Positions 8,861-17,918 of a stretch of DNA of 47,783 bases are shown here, piece by piece. Each line of letters opens with the position of its first letter. Position 1 is the stretch's first letter. Location: the NCBI RefSeq assembly GCF_001887355.1, contig NZ_MPIN01000020.1, positions 380 to 48,162 on the forward strand, given 5' to 3'. The notes below the pieces were generated by a model. It saw only the letters and a list, made by a program, of their open reading frames with translations, did not search any database and was not told the DNA's origin. Both the position numbers and the translations under genes were made by a program. The DNA comes from Cystobacter ferrugineus (GTDB lineage: Bacteria > Myxococcota > Myxococcia > Myxococcales > Myxococcaceae).

Positions 8861-9560
8861 TTGGGCGATCATCACCGGCGCCAGCCGGGGCATTGGCCGT
8901 GCGGCGGCCGCGCGCTTCCTCCAGGCGGGTTGGCGGGTGATGAATGTCTCGCGCCGGCCCTGTCCGGAGCCGGGCGTGGTGGACGTGCTCGCGGATCTCT
9001 CCGTTCCGGGATGGGAGGCCACCTTCACGCCGGCCCTGTCCAGGGCGCTGGGCTCCTCTCCGGGCCGGGTCTGCCTGGTGCACAACGCGGCCCTCTACGG
9101 CCATGACGATGCCCTGTCGCTCGACGCGGAGCACCTGCGGCGGGTGCTGGAGGTCAACGTCGTGGCTCCCGCGACGCTCAACCGCCTCGTGCGCGGCTAC
9201 CTCACCGACGGCTCCTCCATCCTCTATGTGGGCTCCACGCTGTCGGAGAAGGCGGTGCGGGGCGCGGCCTCGTATGTGACATCCAAGCACGCCATCGCCG
9301 GCCTCATGCGCTCCACCTGCCAGGATCTCGTGGGCACCCGCGTGCACACCGTCTGCGTCTGCCCGGGCTTCACGGACACCGAGATGATGCGCGAGAACGT
9401 GGGTGACAGCGAGGCGGCCCGCGCGAACACGGCGGCGAGGATGACCTACGGCCGGCTCATCGCTCCGGAGGAAATCGCCGACGTGCTCCTGCGGTGCGCC
9501 GAGATGCCCGTCCTCAACGGCGCGGTGCTCCACGCCAACCTGGGGCAGATCGAGACCTGA
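8853..9560 (+). CDS. Short-chain dehydrogenase/reductase, possibly pterin-linked
   Basis: 235 residues of the classical SDR fold: cofactor motif TGASRGIG (8-15), Ser in YVGSTLS, and the catalytic YxxxK pair Tyr141/Lys145 in SYVTSKHA. Arg12 in the glycine motif and SRRP at the end of the second strand favour NADP(H). Translationally coupled to the PTPS-like gene, so a sepiapterin-reductase-like or other pterin-reducing role is a reasonable inference, but nothing in the sequence proves the substrate. Confidence 0.85.
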   Translation: MADWAIITGASRGIGRAAAARFLQAGWRVMNVSRRPCPEPGVVDVLADLSVPGWEATFTPALSRALGSSPGRVCLVHNAALYGHDDALSLDAEHLRRVLEVNVVAPATLNRLVRGYLTDGSSILYVGSTLSEKAVRGAASYVTSKHAIAGLMRSTCQDLVGTRVHTVCVCPGFTDTEMMRENVGDSEAARANTAARMTYGRLIAPEEIADVLLRCAEMPVLNGAVLHANLGQIET

Positions 9561-9566
9561 GGGGCG

Positions 9567-9965
9567 TCAGCCCTCGGCGGCGAACACGGTGCACGAGGAC
9601 GTGCAGGTCTCGGCGACGCGCACCTTGGTCACGCGCGTGCCGGGGATGCTCACGCGCTCGAAGACCCAGGCGGCGAGCAGCTCGCTCGTGGGGTTCTCCA
9701 ACCCGGGCACCTCGTTGAGCAGGCGGTGGTCGAGCTGGGCGTGCAGCGGCTGCCAGGCCGCGGTCAGCTCGGCGAAGTCCACCACCCAGCCGTACGTGGG
9801 GTGCACGGGACCGCGCAGGGTGATTTCGATGCGGTAGCTGTGGCCATGCACTCGCGCGCACTTGTGGCCGGGGGGGACGTTGGGGAGGCGGTGCGCGGCC
9901 TCGAAGGTGAACTCCTTCGAGATCTCGGTGATGAGGGGGGGCTTGCTCAAGATCGCGGACTCCAT
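9567..9965 (-). CDS. queD: 6-carboxytetrahydropterin synthase QueD
   Basis: 132 residues with the full active set: zinc His25 (EAAHRL), catalytic Cys36 and zinc His40/His42 in KCARVHGHSY, YGWVVDFAEL, the LDHRLLNE histidine, and a C-terminal Glu in VAETCTS. QueD converts dihydroneopterin triphosphate to carboxytetrahydropterin in the route to queuosine. The start has AAGG eight bases upstream. It is convergent with the SDR gene, only six bases apart, so two PTPS-fold proteins, one with and one without the cysteine, lie on either side of the SDR. Confidence 0.9.
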   Translation of the reverse strand: MESAILSKPPLITEISKEFTFEAAHRLPNVPPGHKCARVHGHSYRIEITLRGPVHPTYGWVVDFAELTAAWQPLHAQLDHRLLNEVPGLENPTSELLAAWVFERVSIPGTRVTKVRVAETCTSSCTVFAAEG

Positions 9966-10157
9966 TCGGGCGGCCTTGTACCCTCATTCCGTCGCATGCG
10001 TCGAGCAAGCGTTCCCCGTGGCTCCAGCCCGGCTCGCTCGGGTTGCAGCCGTCATGAGAGGGATAGGACCGCCCCGGGCGGTGCGCGCCTGTCAATATTC
10101 ATGGGAGTAGGGGGGCCCCTCCCTGTACGCCTGCTGGGGAGGTCTGTACACTCCGGA

Positions 10158-10178
10158 TTGACGCACGGCGTCGTGCGT
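10158..10178. promoter_or_regulatory. 7-bp inverted repeat beside a TTGACG box
   Basis: ACGCACG (10161-10167) and CGTGCGT (10172-10178) form a perfect 7-bp inverted repeat around a 4-nt loop, overlapping a TTGACG hexamer at 10158-10163. It lies 40 bp upstream of the ATP-grasp operon in the divergent space with queD. It could be an operator over the -35 region or an RNA hairpin. No convincing -10 was assigned. Confidence 0.3.
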
Positions 10179-10218
10179 TCCCGGGCGCTGTCGTCCGGGC
10201 AGCGGAGCCCCCATCTCG

Positions 10219-11694
10219 ATGAGACAACCACCGCTCGAACCGGGACTTTTCGCCGGATACACCCCCACCCCGGGAAGTATCGATGAACTGATGGGCGCCG
10301 ATGGACTCGCCCGCTCGGACTTCCAGAAGCTCCTGAATGTGTTGGGAGCGCGCGCGCCCGAGGACTTCTCCCACATGCAGACGCTGGCCGAGCGGGCCCT
10401 GCTCAACCAGGGAGTGACGTTCTCGGTGTACTCGGACCGGCGCGGCACCGAGCGCATCTTCCCCTTCTGTCTCATTCCCCGGATCATCTCGGCGCCGGAC
10501 TGGGCGCACCTGGAGCGCGGGCTGGAGCAGCGCATCCGCGCGCTGGGCCTGTTCCTCGACGATGTCTATGACGGGCAGCGCCTGTTCTCCGAGCGGCCAG
10601 AGCTGCGGGAGATCATCCTCGACACGCCCCTGTACCTGCCCAGGCTCCGGGGCGTGCGGCCCGCGGGCGGCGTGCGCATCCACATCGCGGGAATCGATCT
10701 GATTCGCGACGGCCAGGGCACGTTCCGGGTGCTGGAGGACAACCTGCGCACACCCTCGGGCGTGTCCTACGTCATGGAGAACCGCATCCTCTCCAAGCGC
10801 GTGGTGCCCGAGGTGCTGGAGCTGGCGCGGGTGCGCCGCGTGGACCACTACCCGGCCCGGTTGGCGGAGACGCTGCGCGCCGTCTCTCCCGAGTCCCCCG
10901 ACAGCTCCACCGTCGTGGTGCTCACCCCCGGCCCCTACAACTCCGCCTACTTCGAGCACAGCTTCCTCGCGCGCACCATGGGCGTGCCGCTGGTGCACGG
11001 CGAGGATCTCTTCGTGGAGGATGACCGGGTCTTCCTGCGCACCACGCGGGGCCCGCGCCGGGTGCACGTCATCTACCGGCGCATCGACGATGCCTTCCTG
11101 GATCCGGAGGCGTTCCGGCCGGACAGCATGCTGGGGGTGCGAGGGCTCTTGCGCGCCTGGGCCGCGGGCAACGTCACCCTGGCCAACGCTCCGGGCAACG
11201 GCGTGGCGGACGACAAGGCGGCGTATGCCTTCGTGCCGGACTTCATCCGCTACTACCTGGGCGAGGAGCCCATCCTCGAGCAGGTGCCCACCTACGTGTG
11301 CGCCCGCGAGAAGGATTGCCAGTACGTGCTCGAGCACCTGGGCGAGCTGGTGGTGAAGACAGTGGACGAGGCGGGCGGCTACGGCATGTTGATGGGGCCG
11401 CAGTCGACCCAGGCCGAGCGCGACGAGTTCCGCCAGCGCATCCTCGCGCAGCCCCGGCGCTACATCGCCCAGCCCCGGGTGGAGCTGTCCACGTGCCCCA
11501 CCTGGGACATGGCCTCGCGCCGGGTGGTGCCGCGCCGGGTGGACTTGCGGCCCTACATCCTCACCGGCCCCCAGGGGTCGTGGGTGCTGCCGGGAGGCTT
11601 GAGCCGCGTGGCGCTGCGCGCCGGCTCCTACGTCGTCAACTCCAGTCAGGGGGGTGGTTCCAAGGACACCTGGGTGCAGAAGGAGGCCGTATGA
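10219..11694 (+). CDS. Circularly permuted type 2 ATP-grasp protein
   Basis: 491 residues of the circularly permuted ATP-grasp family. Visible family segments: [54 protein letters not shown] split here as [18 protein letters not shown] and [43 protein letters not shown] and [15 protein letters not shown]. These proteins are predicted to ligate a carboxylate to an amine using ATP, and comparative genomics links them to peptide tagging or peptide synthesis with alpha-E and transglutaminase-like partners, exactly the order seen here. The next gene overlaps by 4 nt (ATGA). Substrate unknown. Confidence 0.93.
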   Translation: MRQPPLEPGLFAGYTPTPGSIDELMGADGLARSDFQKLLNVLGARAPEDFSHMQTLAERALLNQGVTFSVYSDRRGTERIFPFCLIPRIISAPDWAHLERGLEQRIRALGLFLDDVYDGQRLFSERPELREIILDTPLYLPRLRGVRPAGGVRIHIAGIDLIRDGQGTFRVLEDNLRTPSGVSYVMENRILSKRVVPEVLELARVRRVDHYPARLAETLRAVSPESPDSSTVVVLTPGPYNSAYFEHSFLARTMGVPLVHGEDLFVEDDRVFLRTTRGPRRVHVIYRRIDDAFLDPEAFRPDSMLGVRGLLRAWAAGNVTLANAPGNGVADDKAAYAFVPDFIRYYLGEEPILEQVPTYVCAREKDCQYVLEHLGELVVKTVDEAGGYGMLMGPQSTQAERDEFRQRILAQPRRYIAQPRVELSTCPTWDMASRRVVPRRVDLRPYILTGPQGSWVLPGGLSRVALRAGSYVVNSSQGGGSKDTWVQKEAV

Positions 11695-12689
11695 TCGCCC
11701 GCATCGCCGAGCACTGTTTCTGGTTGGGCCGCTACCTGGAGCGCGCGGAGAGCACCGCCCGGGTGTTGCAGATGACCGAGCAGCTCTCGCTGGACGCGGA
11801 GCTGGCCTCGGAGCACTGCTGGACGCCGGTGCTGGCCATCTTCGGCGAGCGCCAGGCCTTCGCCGCCCGCCATGGTGTCGAGGCGGAGGCGGATGGCGAG
11901 GCGGTGCAGGCCTTCATGACGTGGGAGGAGAGCAACCTCTCGAGCCTCGTGGCCACCCTGTCCCAGGCGCGCGAGGGCGCGCGCACCATCCGCGAGGTGG
12001 TGAGCCGCGAGTGCTGGGAGGTGACGAACGAGCTGTACCTGTGGCTGGTGGGCGGGGCGGGACAGGAGGAGTACGCCTTGTCGCGCTTCGGCTTCTACCA
12101 GCACATCCGCCGCATGGTGCAGCTCTGCCTGGGGCTGTTTCGCAGCACCATGCTGCACGACACGCCCCTGGACTTCATCTGGCTGGGGGTGATGCTCGAG
12201 CGCGTGGGGCAGACGGCGCGGCTGCTGGACGTGCACCACCACGTCTTCTCGGGGATGAAGCCCGGCCACCCCGTGGTGGAGACGGCGCTGTGGCTGTCCC
12301 TGCTCCGGGCCAGCTCCGGCTTCGAGCCCTTCATGAAGACGCACTCCGGCCGGGTGACGGGGGACGCCGTGGCGGCCTTCCTCCTGTTCGACTCCCGCTT
12401 TCCACGCTCGGTCCACTACTGCCTGGACTCCGCGTACCGCTACCTCGTGCGCTTGTGTCCCCCCGACGTGGAAGGACAGCCGGGCAGGGAATCGCTCGCC
12501 TTCATCATCCCCCTGCTCGCCGAACTGCGGCCCCAGTCCCTGGCCCGGCCGGATGCCACCGTGCACGCCCTGCTCACCCGCATGGTGGAGGGGACGGCGG
12601 AGCTCGGCTCGCTCATCTCCCATGAGTACTTCGGCCGCGAGCCGGTCATCCCCGACCAAACGCTGGGCGTGCAGGTGATGACTGGTTAG
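11691..12689 (+). CDS. Alpha-E domain protein
   Basis: 332 residues, nearly all helical, beginning [20 protein letters not shown], the hallmark start of alpha-E proteins, and containing the conserved [24 protein letters not shown] region. ATG at 11691 overlaps the stop of the ATP-grasp gene (ATGA), so the two are translationally coupled. Alpha-E proteins always travel with circularly permuted ATP-grasps and are thought to help in the same peptide-ligation chemistry; no catalytic activity is established. Confidence 0.92.
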   Translation: MIARIAEHCFWLGRYLERAESTARVLQMTEQLSLDAELASEHCWTPVLAIFGERQAFAARHGVEAEADGEAVQAFMTWEESNLSSLVATLSQAREGARTIREVVSRECWEVTNELYLWLVGGAGQEEYALSRFGFYQHIRRMVQLCLGLFRSTMLHDTPLDFIWLGVMLERVGQTARLLDVHHHVFSGMKPGHPVVETALWLSLLRASSGFEPFMKTHSGRVTGDAVAAFLLFDSRFPRSVHYCLDSAYRYLVRLCPPDVEGQPGRESLAFIIPLLAELRPQSLARPDATVHALLTRMVEGTAELGSLISHEYFGREPVIPDQTLGVQVMTG

Positions 12690-12700
12690 ATTCGCGCGCC

Positions 12701-14467
12701 ATGCTCAACCTGCTCGCGCTGTCCTTCGAAGGAGAGCTCGCCCCCAGCCTCGACCTGCGCTGCCTGGCTCCAGGCCGCAAGCCGCCGGATGGCTGGGGCG
12801 TGGGCTACTACCCGGGAGGCGAGCTCGCGGCCACCCTCCTCAAGGAGGCCGCTCCGCACGCGGGCAGCATCCGCAGTGAGCTGGTGCGGACGTGGGATCC
12901 GCTGGAGTCCTCCATCTTCCTGATGCACCTGCGCACGGCGACGTGGGGGCCCATCACCGAGGCCAACACCCAGCCCTTCTGCCGCAGTGCCTGGGGCCGC
13001 GACTGGATCCTGGCCCACAGCGGCAGCCTCGAGCAGCGGCTGCCCATTCCCCCGGAGGTGCGCTTCCAGCCGGTGGGCTCCACGGACTCGGAGGCGCTCT
13101 TCTGCCGCCTGCTGGAGTGGATGCAGGAGCGGGGCTGGCGCTCGCTGGGCGAGGTGGACGCGGCCCAGCTCCGCGGCTGGTTGGAGGAGATGAATGGCCT
13201 GGGTCCCCTGACGCTCGTGCTCTCGGATGGGCAGGACCTGTGTGTCTACGCGGACCGCACCTCGGCCACCCGGTGCTGGGTGTGGCAGGTGTCTCCGCCC
13301 TACGAGCGGCTCATCCTCGGCGACGAGGACCTGGAGTTGGATCTCACGCGGCGCGGGGCCAAGAGCCGCAAGGGGTTCATCGTCAGCACGGATCCCTTGC
13401 AGTCGCGCACCGACACGCCCACGAACTGGACGCAACTGCCTCCGGGCGCGTTGATGGTGATCCGCCAGGGCGCGGTGCGCGCCGAGGTGCTGCCGCCCTG
13501 GGCGCAGGAGGCGGGCGCCGTCCCCTCCGCCGCCGCCGCCGAGTTCGAGGCCCGCCGCCGTCTGCGCCGCCCACCCGAGGTTCCGGTGCGGGTGATGGAC
13601 GTGCACCACCGCACCGTCTACCGCTACGAGCGGCCCGTGGAGCGCAGCGCGCACAAGCTGCGGCTCACTCCCTTCCATGATCGGCTCCAATCCCTGCTCT
13701 CGCACGAGATGACGATCTCCTCCGGGGTGACGCGCGCCGAGTACGAGGATGTCTTCGGCAACCGGGTGCGCAAGGTGCTCGTGGAGACGCCCTACACGGA
13801 GCTCGTCATCGAGGGGCGCTCGCGCGTGGAACTGCGCGACACGGATCCGCTGGGTTACCGCCCGCTGCGCGAGCGCTCCACGCTGCCGCTCGTGTGGATG
13901 CCCTGGCAGCGCAACATGCTCCAGCCCTACCTGCTGCCGCCCGAGCTGCCGGAGACGCAACTGGAGGAGCTCGTCGAGTACGCGATGAGCTTCGCGCGCC
14001 GCAACGACTTCGACCTGCTGGACACGCTGCTGGACATCAACTTCAGCATCTTCAAGGAGTACCGCTACGTCCAGGGCTCCACCACGCTGAGCACCACGCC
14101 CTTCGACGTGTACTCGGCACGCCAGGGCGTGTGTCAGGACTTCGCCAACGTCTTCATCTGCCTGGCTCGGCTGTTGGGCGTGCCCGCGCGCTACACGTGT
14201 GGCTACATCTACACCGGGCCCAAGCACGCCAACCAGGCCCAGTCCGAGGCCACGCACGCCTGGGTGCAGGTGTATCTGCCCGAGGTGGGCTGGAAGGGCT
14301 TCGATCCCACCAACGGCATCCTCACCCAGACGGACCACGTGCGTGTCGCCGTGGGCCGGCAGTATTCGGACTGCACGCCCACCGCGGGCACCATCTTCCT
14401 GGGCGGAGGCGGCGAGAAGCTCGAGGTCTCCGTGCGCTGCGAGCCCGTGGATCCCGGGGCGAAGTGA
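12701..14467 (+). CDS. Fusion: class II glutamine amidotransferase-like domain (no nucleophile) + transglutaminase-like domain
   Basis: 588 residues in two parts. Residues 1-270 resemble YafJ-type class II amidotransferases (MLNLLALSFEG, PDGWGVGYYPGG, FLMHLRTATWG, LAHSGSLEQ), but the invariant Cys2 nucleophile is Leu2, so glutaminase activity is not expected. Residues 300-588 are a bacterial transglutaminase-like N-terminal region plus a papain-like core with an intact triad: Cys478 (RQGVCQDFAN), His519 (EATHAWVQVYLP), Asp535 (KGFDPTNG). The transglutaminase half probably acts as a peptidase or transpeptidase on the product of the upstream ATP-grasp. It starts eleven bases after the alpha-E gene, and its stop abuts that of the convergent hydrolase (TGATCA). 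Confidence 0.9.
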   Translation: MLNLLALSFEGELAPSLDLRCLAPGRKPPDGWGVGYYPGGELAATLLKEAAPHAGSIRSELVRTWDPLESSIFLMHLRTATWGPITEANTQPFCRSAWGRDWILAHSGSLEQRLPIPPEVRFQPVGSTDSEALFCRLLEWMQERGWRSLGEVDAAQLRGWLEEMNGLGPLTLVLSDGQDLCVYADRTSATRCWVWQVSPPYERLILGDEDLELDLTRRGAKSRKGFIVSTDPLQSRTDTPTNWTQLPPGALMVIRQGAVRAEVLPPWAQEAGAVPSAAAAEFEARRRLRRPPEVPVRVMDVHHRTVYRYERPVERSAHKLRLTPFHDRLQSLLSHEMTISSGVTRAEYEDVFGNRVRKVLVETPYTELVIEGRSRVELRDTDPLGYRPLRERSTLPLVWMPWQRNMLQPYLLPPELPETQLEELVEYAMSFARRNDFDLLDTLLDINFSIFKEYRYVQGSTTLSTTPFDVYSARQGVCQDFANVFICLARLLGVPARYTCGYIYTGPKHANQAQSEATHAWVQVYLPEVGWKGFDPTNGILTQTDHVRVAVGRQYSDCTPTAGTIFLGGGGEKLEVSVRCEPVDPGAK

Positions 14468-15073
14468 TCACTTGCTCGACGGGGGGCTCTTCCGGGCCGG
14501 GCGCCGCTTCCCGGTCTTCACCTGTTTGAATTCATCGCCGCGGCAGACGCGCACGCGCAGGAACTGCTGGAGCTGCCGCAGCGCCAGATCGTGGTCGGTG
14601 TCGCTCTCGGCGCAGCAGCAGTCGCTGAGCACGGTGAGCTTGTACTCATACATGTGCGCGTCGTGGGCGCTGAAGAAGACACACAGGTTGGTGGCGATGC
14701 CCGAGAGGATGAGCTTCTTCGTGCCCAGGTGCTGCAGGAGCGGCACGAGCGACGTGGCGAAGAAGGCCGAGTGCTTGGGCTTGAGGATGAAGTAGTCGTC
14801 CGGGTCGGGCTTGAGGGCCCGCGCCACGCGGCGGCCACGAGCGCCCGGGCGCGTGCAGTACTTGTAGACATCGCTGAAGCTGCTGCGCCAATGGTCGAAG
14901 TTGTCATTGACGTAGATGACGGGCACGCCCGCCTTGCGCATGCGCTGCGCGAAGGGGGCGAGCCGCTCGACCATCCGCTCCGCCCAGGGGAGCACCCGCT
15001 CCCCGCCCGGGAATTCCAGATCGTTGATGACGTCGATGATCAACAACGCGGTATCGGAACGCTGGTCGGGCAC
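14468..15073 (-). CDS. Isochorismatase-family cysteine hydrolase
   Basis: 201 residues with the family triad: Asp14 (LLIIDVINDLEF), Lys98 in FILKPKHSAF, and Cys131 in SGIATNLCVFFSAHDA with the expected cis-peptide region before it. Members hydrolyse isochorismate, nicotinamide or related amides; this sequence has no feature that picks the substrate. The C terminus ends in a basic stretch (KTGKRRPARKSPPSSK). Convergent with the transglutaminase fusion; the lipoprotein gene upstream is on the same strand, 30 bp away. Confidence 0.87.
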   Translation of the reverse strand: MPDQRSDTALLIIDVINDLEFPGGERVLPWAERMVERLAPFAQRMRKAGVPVIYVNDNFDHWRSSFSDVYKYCTRPGARGRRVARALKPDPDDYFILKPKHSAFFATSLVPLLQHLGTKKLILSGIATNLCVFFSAHDAHMYEYKLTVLSDCCCAESDTDHDLALRQLQQFLRVRVCRGDEFKQVKTGKRRPARKSPPSSK

Positions 15074-15103
15074 GGGGACTCCTCCGGGCGGTGAGCGGAA
15101 GCC

Positions 15104-16156
15104 TCAGGGCGCGAAGCGGTAGATCTCGTACGGGCCGCGCTCCGCGGGGGGCAGGTGGATCTGCGAGGTGGTGACGTAGATCTTCCCATCGGGCCCTTGC
15201 GCGAAGCTGTCGGGCCAGCGCAGTCGGTTGTCCTGGATGACCTGCGTGTAGGCACCGCCGGGAACGTAGCGATGGATGGAGCTGTCCTCCAGGCCGCCGA
15301 GCCAGAGTGTCCCGTTGCGGTCAAACATGATGCCGTCCGTGGCGACGATGGAGTGCACGCGCTCGATGCGCGGGGCGAGCGCCTCGTCGTTCTGCTGGAT
15401 GTCGAGCAGGGCCGCGGTGGGGATGCGCCACAGCACGTGGCCGGTGAGCGCCGCCCAGTAGAGCGTCTCGCGGTCCGGGGAGAGCGCGATGCCGTCGGAC
15501 TGGACGAGCTTCTTCATCGTCCGGCCCATCACCGTGAGGGGTTTGTCCTCGGCGTGCGTGGAGGGGTGCTTCGCGAGCACCTTGCGGGCGTTGCCGCTCT
15601 CGAGGTTGAGCACCACGAGGCCCCCGGCCTGCGAGTCGGTGAGGTAGGCGACGTTGCGCCTGGTGTCGAACGTCACGTCATTGAGGTAGCTGTCGCCGGA
15701 GGAGACCTCGGGAGCGAAGGTGTAGCTGCGCACCAGCTCGTCGCGGCCGAGGTCGAACTGATGGAGGCGGGGCGGGGTGATGACGCCCTTGAACTGGGGA
15801 TTGCCGGTGTCGAGCACCCACAGCCGGTCCTGGTCATCGATGACCACGCTCTGCACCGCGACGAAGCGCTGGGGATCCTGCGTCTCGGGCGTCCAGGTGT
15901 TCCAGGTGGCGTTGGGATAGGGGACGACCTCGCCGTTCTTCAGCTCGCCGACGGAGACGGGGACGTCCTCGGACCAGCGGGGGAAGTTGACGAAGATGCG
16001 GCCCTTCTTGGACACGGCGATCCCCGTCCACTGACGGGGCGAGCTGGCCACCAGCTCCAGGGCAGTGGAGGGCGTGGTGCCCGGGGAGGAGCCAGGGGTC
16101 TGGTGGGCACAGGAAGTCATCGCGAGCGCGGTGACGGCCAGGAGGAACGAACGCAT
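15104..16156 (-). CDS. Yellow/major-royal-jelly-type beta-propeller lipoprotein
   Basis: 350 residues. ATG 16154-16156 gives a lipoprotein signal MRSFLLAVTALAMTSCAH with Cys15 as the lipidated residue, and a GGAGA site upstream; a longer GTG frame to 16213 would bury the signal and is rejected. The mature part is a beta-propeller of the L-dopachrome-tautomerase-related/yellow family (QSVVIDDQDRLWVLDTGN, YLNDVTFDTRRNVAYLTDS, QSDGIALSPDRETLYWAA, ATDGIMFDRNGTLWLGG). Probably periplasmic or outer-membrane anchored. Bacterial members are uncharacterised or act on small lactones or phenolics. Confidence 0.85.
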   Translation of the reverse strand: MRSFLLAVTALAMTSCAHQTPGSSPGTTPSTALELVASSPRQWTGIAVSKKGRIFVNFPRWSEDVPVSVGELKNGEVVPYPNATWNTWTPETQDPQRFVAVQSVVIDDQDRLWVLDTGNPQFKGVITPPRLHQFDLGRDELVRSYTFAPEVSSGDSYLNDVTFDTRRNVAYLTDSQAGGLVVLNLESGNARKVLAKHPSTHAEDKPLTVMGRTMKKLVQSDGIALSPDRETLYWAALTGHVLWRIPTAALLDIQQNDEALAPRIERVHSIVATDGIMFDRNGTLWLGGLEDSSIHRYVPGGAYTQVIQDNRLRWPDSFAQGPDGKIYVTTSQIHLPPAERGPYEIYRFAP

Positions 16157-16397
16157 GGGGTCTCCATGAAAAGAGGGGACACCAAGATGGGGATTTCCTC
16201 CGCCGCTCGCCACCCTTTCAACGCGTCAACCTCCATGCGCTTCGCACCTTGCGCGGCGTCTCCATGCGCATTCGGGCCCGCGTGAAGGAAGTGCAGGGGA
16301 TGTGGTCTCCCGAGAGCCTGGCGCTAATGAAGACGATGACCACAAGTTCGGCATTCCAGGTGAGGTGGTTGTTCGTCCCTGAGGAGATGAATAGCGA

Positions 16398-16794
16398 ATG
16401 AAGTCCTTCATCATCGCGGAAGACGGCGGCCTTCCATCCGCATCTGACTTGAGTTCCTACCTGAGCGCGCGCTGGCCTGGTGCCACGGTGAAGCCAATCT
16501 CCAATCCCGAGAGAAGCTATGCCTTGGAGTTCCATGTCCCCATGGCTGATTCGCGACTGGAGGGGTTGCTTCACAAGACGAGGGGCTCCATGTCATTTGA
16601 AGGAGTCCCTCTTCGGGAGATTTCAGAGTTCGTCCAGTGGTGCCGATGCCTCGTGCCCCCTCACGTGCCTCTCGTTTTCTGCGACGAAGGGATGAATGCC
16701 GCCGTGCCCCACAAGGCGTCTGACACCTTTTTGGGGGGGGCGCATGTTGTGCGCAGATGTCGGGAATGTGTTAGAACAAGAGCTTCCCGTTTGA
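16398..16794 (+). CDS. Small unrecognised gene, probably interrupted by a G8 homopolymer frameshift
   Basis: The frame from ATG 16398 (MKSFIIAEDGGLPSASDL) reads as protein for about 110 residues, up to VFCDEGMNAAVPHKASDTF, with a GAGGAG site upstream. After the run TTTTTGGGGGGGG (16728-16740) the same frame continues into the metallopeptidase gene, but the linking codons include AGA twice and other rare choices and the peptide looks non-coding. Removing one G shifts to a frame that stops at TGA 16792-16794, just four bases before the strong AGGAGG site of the next gene, giving a normal two-gene arrangement of ~131 residues plus the peptidase. The end coordinate given is that shifted stop. No function recognised; an accessory or immunity partner of the peptidase is speculation. 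Confidence 0.5.
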
Positions 16795-16811
16795 TTCAGG
16801 AGGTTCCTCAG

Positions 16812-17891
16812 GTGGCTCCGATCTCGTCGCGTCCTCCGTCCCCTGCGCCGGTGCGCACCGCATTGCCCGGTCCCACCACCTCGCGTCCTCCGTCCCCTAC
16901 GGCATCGCCCGCTCCCACCCCGACAGGTCCCGCGGCGCCTCCGCCGACGCGCACCGCATCGCCCGCTCCTTCCACGTCGGCTCCCGCCCCGACGGGGCGC
17001 ACGCCCCCGCCTCCGCTCCCGCCGAGCGTCACCCAGCAGGAGTTTCCGAACAACGCGCAGAAGCAGGAGGCCACGGCGCACCTGAACACGATCAAGCAGA
17101 ACCTGGGTCAGCCGAATCTCCACGTGGGGCCGACCACCACGTACTCGGTTCAGGGCGGCAAGGAGCAGTACCACGCGACCCAGGTGGGCCAGATCAAGAT
17201 CGTGGACCAGAACGCCGATCTCAAGTTCACCAACGGCGTGCTCAAGGACTTGTCGATGATCTCGAGCAAGCCGTCTGGCAAGGCCATGCTCAACAGCATC
17301 AACTCGTACGATGGCACCAACGGCAAGACCGCCCAGAACGTCGCCGTCTACCACCGGGAGGGTCTGGGCAATTCGACCGACAAGGCCTCGGAGTCGCCCG
17401 GACTGCAAATGCACAAGGGGGCGCGGGTCGACATCAACGGTAAGCCGGGCCTCGGTCTCTCCCCCGAGGAGGCGAAGAAGGAGTCCTCGCTGAAGCCGAA
17501 GTACGGCGCGTTCAACTCGGATGCGAACAAGCCCTCGCACGTGACGCTGATGCATGAACTCGTCCATGCGGATGACATCGTGCGCGGCATCAACAACGCC
17601 AATGACATCCAGCTCGGCAAGAACAAGGCGATGAAGGTCAACGAGGCTCGTGCGACCGGCGTCAGCAAGTTCCGTGACAACGATTACATGGAAGGAAAGA
17701 CCTCCCAGCCCCAGATCTACTCGGAGAACACCTACCGCAAGGAGTGTGGTCTCCCCGAGCGGCCCTTCTACTCGTCGTCCGCCGAGATCAAGGTGTCCGG
17801 GTTCATGGGCTTCCCCAGCAGTGGCCCGCCGAAGGTGGTCGATCCGAAGGGCCACATGGACAACTACCTCAACAACCTCCAGACGAAGTGA
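16812..17891 (+). CDS. M91-like zinc metallopeptidase with proline-rich N terminus
   Basis: Start GTG 16812 is chosen because a perfect AGGAGG (16798-16803) sits eight bases upstream. The 359-residue product opens with ~75 residues of Pro/Ser/Thr/Ala-rich repeats (SRPPSP, TASPAP), likely a flexible linker. The folded part holds the zinc site HELVH (His248, Glu249, His252) in VTLMHELVHADD, followed by VNEARATGVS and SENTYRKECGLPERPFY, the C-terminal signature of the M91 family that includes the secreted effector NleD. No signal peptide is visible. Predicted role: a protease acting on host, prey or competitor proteins after delivery by another system, inferred from the family only. Confidence 0.78.
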   Translation: MAPISSRPPSPAPVRTALPGPTTSRPPSPTASPAPTPTGPAAPPPTRTASPAPSTSAPAPTGRTPPPPLPPSVTQQEFPNNAQKQEATAHLNTIKQNLGQPNLHVGPTTTYSVQGGKEQYHATQVGQIKIVDQNADLKFTNGVLKDLSMISSKPSGKAMLNSINSYDGTNGKTAQNVAVYHREGLGNSTDKASESPGLQMHKGARVDINGKPGLGLSPEEAKKESSLKPKYGAFNSDANKPSHVTLMHELVHADDIVRGINNANDIQLGKNKAMKVNEARATGVSKFRDNDYMEGKTSQPQIYSENTYRKECGLPERPFYSSSAEIKVSGFMGFPSSGPPKVVDPKGHMDNYLNNLQTK

Positions 17892-17918
17892 AGGGGCCGG
17901 CGCTCGCCTGGGGCCGCT

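Noticed and set aside
12686..14338. 550-codon minus-strand frame
   Set aside because: Antisense to the transglutaminase fusion, which has clear catalytic motifs; no family features of its own.
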